This document shows positions 57,626-64,000 of a stretch of DNA of 64,000 nt, in pieces (position 1 is the stretch's first letter; the number at the start of each line of letters is the position of its first letter). Below the pieces are notes generated by a model. That model had not been told where the DNA came from. It saw nothing but the letters and a program-made list of their open reading frames with translations, and made no database searches. Source of the DNA: an uncultured Elusimicrobia bacterium (GTDB lineage: Bacteria > Elusimicrobiota > Elusimicrobia > UBA1565 > UBA9628); assembly GCA_903830945.1 (NCBI GenBank), contig CAIKVT010000058.1:1-64000 (forward strand), written 5' to 3'. Position numbers and translations under genes: made by a program.

Positions 57626-60070
57626 ATGAAGAAAACGACGGTCTGGGACGTCGTCATTGGATTTATCCTCACGCTGTGCGTTTTGGCGGCCTATTCCCTG
57701 AGCTGGCCCCCCTTCGAGGGCATCGAGCTCAAGTTCTATGACGTGCGATCCAAGCTCCGGCAGAATTTTGCCGTGGCTGACGAGGTCGTGCTCGTATCGA
57801 TAGACGACAGCTCCCTGGCTGCCGTTGGCCGCTGGCCATGGCCGCGCTGGCGCCTGGCGACCTTGGTCGACAAGCTTTCGTCCGCGGGAGCCAAGGTCGT
57901 GGGCCTCGATATCGTGTTCTCCGATGATGAATATAACCCGGGCCTGACTGAGATCAAACGCCTGCAGGACCGCTACGCGGGACTTGTCAGCTCCCGTGCC
58001 GTCATGGACAAGAGGAAGGTCTTCGACTTGGAATTCTCCTCCGCCATGGCTCATCTCGAATCGGACTCCAAGTTGGAAGCGTCTCTGCGGAAGGCCGGCA
58101 ACGTGGTTTTGTCCATGTTTTTCTCTCAGGGCGGCAAGTTCGGGATCAAGCCGGAGACGCTTCCGGTCGCGGTGTCGAGTTTTGCCGTCGCCCACGAAGC
58201 CGTGGCCGGGGTCCTGGAACTTCCCAGCCCGGACGGCCTTAAGGCTGTCTTCCCCATCGTGAGGTTTGCCTCGGTTTGCGCCGGCATAGGCCATATCAAT
58301 ACCACGCAGGACTGCGACGGCGTTTTGCGTCGAGAAATCCCGGTCTTCCGTTATGCGGACTCCTATTTTCCTTCCTATGCGCTGGAACTGGTCATGGCCT
58401 ATAGCGGGCTCAGCCCGCAGGAGGCGGTCTTTCAGCCAGGCCGTGAGGTCCGTGTGGGGAAGATCGCCATCCCGCTTGATGATGATAGCCGCATGATCAT
58501 TTCTTTCAATGGTCCGGAAGGGACCTTCCGATCCTTTACTTATCAGGACGTGATGAATGACAAGGTCTCCCCGGATGCCTTTGCCGGCAAGATCGTTATC
58601 GTCGGGCTGACGGCTTCTGCGGCGGCAACGCTCTTCACCACGCCCTTGGCCAACAACTTCCCGCCTATCGAGCTGACCGCCAATGTCATTGAGAATATCC
58701 TGCACCGCAGGTTCCTCACGCGGCCCCTTTGGGCCGTGAAGTTTGAGCTGGGCATCTTGTTGGCCGTTGGGTTATTCATCATGTTCGTGTTGCCCCGTTT
58801 GAAAGTTCTTTCGGGTCTGGCGGTCAGCGTTATTCTCTTGGGGGGGTTGGTCGCCGTCGGCATCTATCCGTTCGTTGGCAATGGCTACTGGATCAAGGTC
58901 GCCTACCCTGCGATTCTGCTTATTTTGGCTGATCTGGTCGTCATCTTTAAGTGCTTCCTCATTACGGAGAAGGGTCAGGATGTCGCGGTCATGATCCCCG
59001 GGCCCGCGGCCTCTGTCGACGGAGCGCTCTCCGGGGGCAGCGGCGAAGCCAAGAGGGAAGGCGCGGCGGTTGTCACGGGCGGCGATGTGAAATCCACTTT
59101 GGGACGCTATGAGATCGAGAAGGAACTTGGCCGCGGAGCCATGGGAGTCGTGTATCTGGGCCGCGACCCGAAAATCAACCGGCAGGTGGCCATCAAGACT
59201 ATCATCTTCGATGAGGGTTCGGACGCTGCCGCGACCAATGGGATCAAAGAACGCTTCTTTCGGGAGGCGGAGTCGGCCGGGACCCTCAACCATCCCAACA
59301 TCGTGCGCATCTTCGACGCGGGCGAGGAGGCTGAAGTGGCTTTTATCGCCATGGAGCTGCTCGACGGGAACGACTTCACGCGCTACACCCAGAAGGGGGG
59401 CCTGCTGCCCGTGCCTCAGGCCCTGGAGTACGTCGCCATCGTCGCCGACGCCCTTGACTACGCCCACGCCCAGGGGATCGTGCATCGGGATATCAAGCCG
59501 GCCAATATCATGCTCCTTAAGGATGGGACGATCCGTGTCGCCGACTTTGGAATCGCCCGCATCATCGCCTCGACCAAGACGGCCACGGGCATGGTTCTGG
59601 GAACGTTGTCCTACATGAGCCCGGAGCAGATGGCGGGCAAGAAGGTGGATGGCCGCTCCGATATCTTCTCGTTGACCGTCGCCCTTTACGAGCTGCTGAC
59701 TGGCGAGCGGCCCTTCAGGGGCGGGGAGGGCCTCGGGCCCTTGCTGTTCCAGATCGCCAATGACCATCATCCCGATCCCCGCACCGTGCGGCCGGACTTG
59801 CCGCACTGCGTGGTCCCTATCCTCGATAAAGGCTTGGCCAAGGATCCGGACCAGCGTTACGCTCGCGCGGCATTACTGGCCGCTGATTTGCGGGCATGTG
59901 TCGCGGCCATCCAATCCGGCATCTTCACCGCAGAGTCCACCCAGCCTCCCCTGCCGCCGGCCGCGCCGTCCCCCGCTGTCGTCGCTGTGCCGGCGGCGGC
60001 TCCGGCCTCCGATGTGGCCATCCGTCTGCCTCCCCGCGGGGCAGAGACCCCTGGCCCGGATGAGCCGTGA
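57626..60070 (+). CDS. CHASE2-sensor Ser/Thr protein kinase
   Basis: An 814-residue membrane kinase. After one helix (VVIGFILTLCVLAAYSLSW) comes a periplasmic CHASE2 domain (VVLVSIDDSSLAAVGRWPWP, AKVVGLDIVFSDDEYNPG), then three membrane helices, and from about residue 490 a Hanks-type kinase: GRGAMGVVYLGRD, Lys in VAIKTI, HRDIKPANIML, ADFGIAR, MSPEQMAG. A Pro/Ala-rich tail ends the protein. It overlaps the PP2C gene by 4 bp. The signal sensed is unknown. Confidence 0.93.
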   Translation: MKKTTVWDVVIGFILTLCVLAAYSLSWPPFEGIELKFYDVRSKLRQNFAVADEVVLVSIDDSSLAAVGRWPWPRWRLATLVDKLSSAGAKVVGLDIVFSDDEYNPGLTEIKRLQDRYAGLVSSRAVMDKRKVFDLEFSSAMAHLESDSKLEASLRKAGNVVLSMFFSQGGKFGIKPETLPVAVSSFAVAHEAVAGVLELPSPDGLKAVFPIVRFASVCAGIGHINTTQDCDGVLRREIPVFRYADSYFPSYALELVMAYSGLSPQEAVFQPGREVRVGKIAIPLDDDSRMIISFNGPEGTFRSFTYQDVMNDKVSPDAFAGKIVIVGLTASAAATLFTTPLANNFPPIELTANVIENILHRRFLTRPLWAVKFELGILLAVGLFIMFVLPRLKVLSGLAVSVILLGGLVAVGIYPFVGNGYWIKVAYPAILLILADLVVIFKCFLITEKGQDVAVMIPGPAASVDGALSGGSGEAKREGAAVVTGGDVKSTLGRYEIEKELGRGAMGVVYLGRDPKINRQVAIKTIIFDEGSDAAATNGIKERFFREAESAGTLNHPNIVRIFDAGEEAEVAFIAMELLDGNDFTRYTQKGGLLPVPQALEYVAIVADALDYAHAQGIVHRDIKPANIMLLKDGTIRVADFGIARIIASTKTATGMVLGTLSYMSPEQMAGKKVDGRSDIFSLTVALYELLTGERPFRGGEGLGPLLFQIANDHHPDPRTVRPDLPHCVVPILDKGLAKDPDQRYARAALLAADLRACVAAIQSGIFTAESTQPPLPPAAPSPAVVAVPAAAPASDVAIRLPPRGAETPGPDEP

Positions 60071-60888
60071 GCATGAAGCTCGTCTGGGATTTTTTCGGCA
60101 GGACTGACTCCGGTTGCGTGCGTTCCAACAACGAGGACAACTGGGGCATCGACGCGGTTCTGGGCCTGCTGATCGTGGCCGACGGGATGGGCGGGCACAA
60201 TTCGGGGGAGGTGGCCAGCGGCCTGGCCGTTTCGACCATCCTGGAGACCGCGCGCCGTGTGTTCGGGGGAGAGAAGATTTTTTCCCCGGAGGGCGGTGTT
60301 TCGGGCTTGTCGGTGGGCTGCCGACGCCTGGAATATTTTATCAAGACCGCCAACGCCGTCATCTATGAGAAGGGCCGGGCTTTCCCCAGGGATGCGGGCA
60401 TGGGTACGACCGTGGTCGCGGTCTTGGCTGAAGAGCGAGCCCTGAGCGTGGCCCATGTCGGCGACAGTCGCCTTTATCTGTTCCGCGGGGGCGTCTTGAG
60501 TCAGTTGACCCAGGACCATTCACTGGTCGGCGACCAGTTGCGCCAGGGCCTCATCACTCTTGAGGCGGCGGCGCGCTCCACCTTGCAGAACATCCTGACC
60601 CGTGCCGTGGGCGCGGAGCCGGTGGTCGATGTCGACGTCATGGATCATCCGGTCCAGCCCGGGGACGTGGTCCTCCTGATGACCGATGGCCTTAATAAGA
60701 TGGTCGGCGATGAGCAACTCGCCGCGGTGCTGGCTCGGGAATCGTCCTCGGCGCAGGTGGTAGACACCCTGGTGGATATGGCCCGCCGGGCCGGGGGATT
60801 GGATAATATCACGGTGATCTGCGGCCGCCTGAATGCGGTCCCTGCGCGGGGATTCTGGCAGCAGGTTCTGCGGTTATGGGAGCGTTGA
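60067..60888 (+). CDS. PP2C-family Ser/Thr protein phosphatase
   Basis: A 273-residue cytosolic metal-dependent phosphatase: RSNNEDNWGID, LIVADGMGGHNSGEVAS, GMGTTVVAV, SVAHVGDSRLYLF and LMTDGLNKMV, with GGLDNITVICGRL near the end. The GTG start overlaps the kinase stop (GTGA); an ATG two codons later is an alternative. It almost certainly reverses the action of the kinase encoded just upstream. Confidence 0.93.
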   Translation: MSMKLVWDFFGRTDSGCVRSNNEDNWGIDAVLGLLIVADGMGGHNSGEVASGLAVSTILETARRVFGGEKIFSPEGGVSGLSVGCRRLEYFIKTANAVIYEKGRAFPRDAGMGTTVVAVLAEERALSVAHVGDSRLYLFRGGVLSQLTQDHSLVGDQLRQGLITLEAAARSTLQNILTRAVGAEPVVDVDVMDHPVQPGDVVLLMTDGLNKMVGDEQLAAVLARESSSAQVVDTLVDMARRAGGLDNITVICGRLNAVPARGFWQQVLRLWER

Positions 60889-60971
60889 TCCCGATATGTA
60901 GTTCGGCCTGAGGGGCGCGGCAGCATCCTGTGGTTCTCAGACCTTCTGGGGCAGCCTGGCCTTCCCACCGA

Positions 60972-60989
60972 CGGGGAATGGCTTCCCCG
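60972..60989 (+). terminator. Stem-loop between the phosphatase and korA genes
   Basis: CGGGGAA / TTCCCCG with a 4-nt loop, 84 bp after the phosphatase stop. No T run follows, so termination is uncertain. Confidence 0.3.
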
Positions 60990-61048
60990 ACTGGCTTGAT
61001 TCAACCTTGTATAAGCGGTATATTGTTTTGGCGGTCCCCGTTTTTATT

Positions 61049-61063
61049 ATAAGTATCTCTAAT
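61049..61063. promoter_or_regulatory. 15-nt motif shared with the PFOR promoter
   Basis: ATAAGTATCTCTAAT, identical to 9335-9349. Here it lies just downstream of a TATTAT -10 hexamer (61045-61050, TTGTTT 16 bp upstream) and covers the predicted transcription start. Confidence 0.35.
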
Positions 61064-61073
61064 GGAGCACACG

Positions 61074-62939
61074 ATGAATAAACTTAAGACGGCCAAATCC
61101 AGGCAGCAGCCCGCGGAGGAGCTGGAGTCGGTCACCATCCGTTTCGCGGGAGACTCCGGAGACGGCATACAGCTGACCGGCGCTCAGTTCTCCACTGCCA
61201 CGGGCATCGCGGGCAACGACTTGAGCACATTTCCCGATTATCCTGCGGACATCCGGGCCCCCATGGGCAGCCTCTTCGGCGTGAGCGGCTACCAGATCCA
61301 TTTCAGTTCCGGACGGGCCTTTACGCCGGGCGACAGTCCGGACGTGTTGGTGGCCATGAACCCCGCGGCCCTCAAGGTCAATGTCAAAGACCTGCGCAAG
61401 GGCGGACTGCTCATCGCTAATTCCGACGCTTTCAGTCTGCAGAATCTGGCCAAGGCCGCCTACACCAGCAACCCCTTGGAGGATGGATCGCTTTCGGAAT
61501 TCCGGCTTATCCCGGTGGAGCTCTCCCGGCGCACCGGTGAGGCTCTCCAGGGCATGCCTCTGACCAAACCCCAAGTCGAGCGCTGCAAGAACTTCTACGC
61601 TTTGGGCATGATGTACTGGCTTTACGATCGGCCCATGGAAGGGACTCTCAAATGGATCGAGAGCAAGTTCAAAAAGACTCCTGCGATGGCAGAGGCCAAT
61701 AAGAAAGCCCTTCTGGCGGGCAACGCCTTCGCCGAGACGACCGAGCTCTTCGGGCAGTACTACCGGGTCAAGAAGGCGCCCGCGGAGCCCGGGACTTATC
61801 GCAACATCACTGGTAATGAGGCGGTGGCTTTGGGCCTGCTGACCGCCTCGCACCTCTCCGGGCTCCAGCTTTGGTACGGCTCCTATCCGATCACTCCGGC
61901 CTCGGAGATCCTCCATGAGCTTTCCCATTACAAGAACCTGGGCGTCAAGACCTTTCAGGCGGAGGATGAGATAGCCGCCATCTGTTCCTCCATTGGGGCC
62001 GCTTTCGCGGGCTCTTTGGGGACTACCGGGACCAGCGGTCCCGGCGTGTCTTTGAAGTCCGAAGCCCTCGGCCTTGCCGCCATCGTGGAACTGCCGCTGG
62101 TCATCGTCAATATTCAGCGTGGCGGCCCGTCCACGGGTCTGCCTACCAAGACCGAGCAGTCCGACCTATTTCAGGCTCTTTACGGTCGTCATGGGGAATG
62201 TCCCATGCCGGTCCTCGCGGCAGCCACTCCTGGGGATTGCTTCCGGATGGCCATCGAGGCCTGCCGCATCGCCATAAAGTACATGACGCCCGTGCTTCTG
62301 CTCTCCGATGGGTTCCTCGGCATCGGCTCCGAGCCGTGGCGGGTGCCGGATGCGTCCAAGCTCCCCCAGTTTCCGCCGCCCAAGCTGCCAGCGCCGGAAA
62401 AATTCAAGCCCTATCAGCGCGACCCGCAGACCTTGGCGCGGCCCTGGGCCCTGCCCGGGATGTCAGGCTATGAGCACCGGGTCGGGGGACTGGAGAAGGC
62501 TGATGTGACGGGCACGGTCAGTTATGACCCGGAGAACCATGAGCGCATGTGCCGCCTGCGCCAAGCCAAGATCGATAAGGTGGCCTCCGAGATCCCTCCG
62601 ATCGAGGTATTGGGTCCGACGAGGGGGAAGGTCCTGGTCTTGGGATGGGGCAGCACCTATGGGGCCATCACCGCCGCGGTCAGCCGCCTGCAGGCCAAGG
62701 GCGAGCCCGTGGCCTGCGCGCACCTGCGTTATCTTAATCCCCTGCCGTCTGATCTGGGCCAGGTCCTGTCCCGCTACGAGCGCGTGCTGGTCCCGGAACT
62801 CAACCTGGGGCAGTTGGTACACGTGCTCCGTGATCGGTACTTATTGGACGTCCAAGGTCTGAACAAGGTGAAGGGGCAGTCCTTCAAGGTCGCCGAGATC
62901 GATAGCGCCGTCATGGCCCTGCTCGCGGGTCGTGCGTAA
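61074..62939 (+). CDS. korA: 2-oxoacid:ferredoxin oxidoreductase, alpha subunit (gamma-alpha fusion)
   Basis: A 621-residue protein. Residues about 15-200 are the gamma domain (VTIRFAGDSGDGIQLTGAQF, DYPADIRAPMGSLFGVSGY). The alpha domain follows (NEAVALGLLTASHLSGLQLW, SYPITPASEILHELS, GTTGTSGPGVSLKSEALGLA). With KorB it oxidises 2-oxoglutarate or a related 2-oxoacid, reducing ferredoxin. I start at MNKLKTAK because GGAG lies six bases before it; ATG 61062 in frame would add four residues. Confidence 0.92.
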   Translation: MNKLKTAKSRQQPAEELESVTIRFAGDSGDGIQLTGAQFSTATGIAGNDLSTFPDYPADIRAPMGSLFGVSGYQIHFSSGRAFTPGDSPDVLVAMNPAALKVNVKDLRKGGLLIANSDAFSLQNLAKAAYTSNPLEDGSLSEFRLIPVELSRRTGEALQGMPLTKPQVERCKNFYALGMMYWLYDRPMEGTLKWIESKFKKTPAMAEANKKALLAGNAFAETTELFGQYYRVKKAPAEPGTYRNITGNEAVALGLLTASHLSGLQLWYGSYPITPASEILHELSHYKNLGVKTFQAEDEIAAICSSIGAAFAGSLGTTGTSGPGVSLKSEALGLAAIVELPLVIVNIQRGGPSTGLPTKTEQSDLFQALYGRHGECPMPVLAAATPGDCFRMAIEACRIAIKYMTPVLLLSDGFLGIGSEPWRVPDASKLPQFPPPKLPAPEKFKPYQRDPQTLARPWALPGMSGYEHRVGGLEKADVTGTVSYDPENHERMCRLRQAKIDKVASEIPPIEVLGPTRGKVLVLGWGSTYGAITAAVSRLQAKGEPVACAHLRYLNPLPSDLGQVLSRYERVLVPELNLGQLVHVLRDRYLLDVQGLNKVKGQSFKVAEIDSAVMALLAGRA

Positions 62940-62998
62940 GGAAAACCATGTCGCACGGCACATGCCCTTTCCCTATGGGCAGGGCCAGAGGAGTTGAT

Positions 62999-64000
62999 AT
63001 GCATGATCATGGATTGGAGAAGCTTCCGGGCTCCGGCCCGCTGCCCGACTCGCGAAAATTCTCTTCCGACCAAATGGTCCGCTGGTGCCCGGGATGCGGG
63101 GATTTCGCGGTCCTCGCCGTGGTCCAGAAAGTGCTGGCGTCCTTGGACATCTCCCGTGAAAAATACGCATTCATCTCGGGCATCGGTTGCTCCTCGCGCT
63201 TCCCCTACTACATGAACACCTACGGGTTCCATAGCATTCATGGTCGGGCCCTGCCCATCGCGACAGGCGTCAAGTGCGCCAACCCCGAGCTCCAGGTGTG
63301 GGTGGCCACGGGAGACGGCGACGCCCTCTCCATCGGCGGCAACCACTTCATCCACACCCTGCGCCGCAACGTGGACCTTAAGGTGATCCTGTTCAACAAC
63401 CGGATCTACGGCCTGACTAAAGGACAGATATCGCCCACCTCGGAGTTCGGCAAGAAGACGAAATCGACCCCCTGGGGTTCGATCGAATATCCGATCAACC
63501 CCGTCACCATGGCCTTGGCTTCGGAAGCGACTTTCGTGGCCAGGGGCATCGCGGCCGACGTGCCCGGCATGACCGAGATCATCACCCGGGCGGCCAAGCA
63601 CCACGGCACGGCCTTCGTGGAGGTCTTCCAGAACTGCGTGGTGTTCAACAACGGGGCCTGGAAGGAGGTGGAGGACAAGGCCACGCGTGAAGAACGGGTC
63701 GTGCGCCTGCAGCACGGCAAGCCGCTGATCTTCGGCAAAGAGATGAACAAGGGCATCCGTCTCCGGGGCATGGACCCGGAGGTCGTGGAGTTCCTGCCGG
63801 GACAGCCCCCTAAAGACCTGATGGTACACGACGAGAAGGCCGAGTCGCCGCACGGGGCCTACCTCCTGTCCAAGATGAGCGAGACGGCATGCCCCATCCC
63901 GCTCGGCGTCTTCCGCGCGGTGCGTCAGCCGACGCTGCACGAACTGATGGAAGAACAGATCATCAAGGCCCGGCAGTCCGCGCCCACCGACCTGCAGACG
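62999..64000 (+). CDS. korB: 2-oxoacid:ferredoxin oxidoreductase, beta subunit (3' end beyond window)
   Basis: At least 334 residues, open to the window edge. The start (MHDHGLEKLPGSGPLP) has AGAGGAG upstream. RWCPGCGDFAVLAVVQKVL, GIGCSSRFPYYMNTYGFHSI, and the TPP/Mg motif TGDGDALSIGGNHFIHTLRR with FNNRIYGLTKGQISPTSEFG define the KorB/VorB type. It lies 59 bp after korA. The C-terminal part is visible up to PLGVFRAVRQPTLHELMEEQ, the usual KorB ending, so little is missing. Confidence 0.93.
   Translation, partial: MHDHGLEKLPGSGPLPDSRKFSSDQMVRWCPGCGDFAVLAVVQKVLASLDISREKYAFISGIGCSSRFPYYMNTYGFHSIHGRALPIATGVKCANPELQVWVATGDGDALSIGGNHFIHTLRRNVDLKVILFNNRIYGLTKGQISPTSEFGKKTKSTPWGSIEYPINPVTMALASEATFVARGIAADVPGMTEIITRAAKHHGTAFVEVFQNCVVFNNGAWKEVEDKATREERVVRLQHGKPLIFGKEMNKGIRLRGMDPEVVEFLPGQPPKDLMVHDEKAESPHGAYLLSKMSETACPIPLGVFRAVRQPTLHELMEEQIIKARQSAPTDLQT

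Overview
The window is a G+C-rich bacterial chromosome segment with densely packed genes on both strands and no rRNA. Gram-negative envelope genes (LptE-type lipoprotein, ExbB/ExbD/TonB, a protein ending in a predicted outer-membrane beta-barrel), an anaerobic ferredoxin-based metabolism (single-chain pyruvate:ferredoxin oxidoreductase, two-subunit 2-oxoacid:ferredoxin oxidoreductase, rubrerythrin) and a protein carrying the [12 protein letters not shown] motif suggest a free-living member of the Elusimicrobiota. That assignment is an inference from gene content; there is no 16S gene here to test it.

Layout. 1-2.7 kb: SWIB protein, rubrerythrin, an EF-Tu-domain-2-like protein and a secreted clostripain-type peptidase. 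2.7-9.3 kb: an exported adenosine deaminase and a cytosolic MTA/SAH-type deaminase, then PFOR. 9.4-12 kb: divergent dtd and thpR sharing one -10 region, a ferredoxin-type protein and a flavoprotein. 12-19 kb: a degenerate 5'-nucleotidase fused to a beta-barrel, a tail-specific protease, a secreted helical protein and a tandem PC4 protein. 19-24.4 kb: a CNNM/CBS protein fused to a PTS EIIA-like domain, protoporphyrinogen oxidase, rlmN, free-Met-sulfoxide reductase and an acid phosphatase. 24.5-29.7 kb: Pit phosphate transporter with its DUF47 partner, then a HEAT lipoprotein with ExbB/ExbD/TonB. 29.7-35.7 kb: MBL hydrolase, RNase D, ProC, a CcdA-like membrane protein, S1/P1 nuclease and the [12 protein letters not shown] protein. 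35.7-40.3 kb: PilC, a frameshifted HEPN/MNT pair, a UvrC without its C-terminal HhH region, an ORF6N cassette between 17-bp direct repeats, and rpsT. 40.3-46.9 kb: leuS-lptE-holA (the E. coli order), a sodium:solute symporter and an unknown gene. 47-51.9 kb: a second clostripain-type peptidase, a decayed fragment, a large secreted unknown, and an AT-rich Cys-rich gene that looks foreign. 51.9-56.4 kb: AtoE, a STAS-isocitrate lyase/PEP mutase fusion, TauE/SafE, a recombinase-domain protein and two tRNAs. 56.4-64 kb: HMA-like protein, BioY, a CHASE2 Ser/Thr kinase with its PP2C phosphatase, and KorAB (korB runs off the right edge).

Two themes run across the window. Many genes begin 6-8 nt after a TATAAT-like hexamer with no Shine-Dalgarno sequence, which predicts leaderless mRNAs even for rpsT and leuS. 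Accessory insertions (ORF6N cassette, HEPN/MNT, AT-rich gene, recombinase next to a tRNA, a recurring ~30-nt motif) sit between housekeeping operons. The strongest candidates for something undescribed are the ORF6N cassette with its triple palindromic operator, the STAS-lyase fusion, and the pseudo-5'-nucleotidase/beta-barrel fusion.
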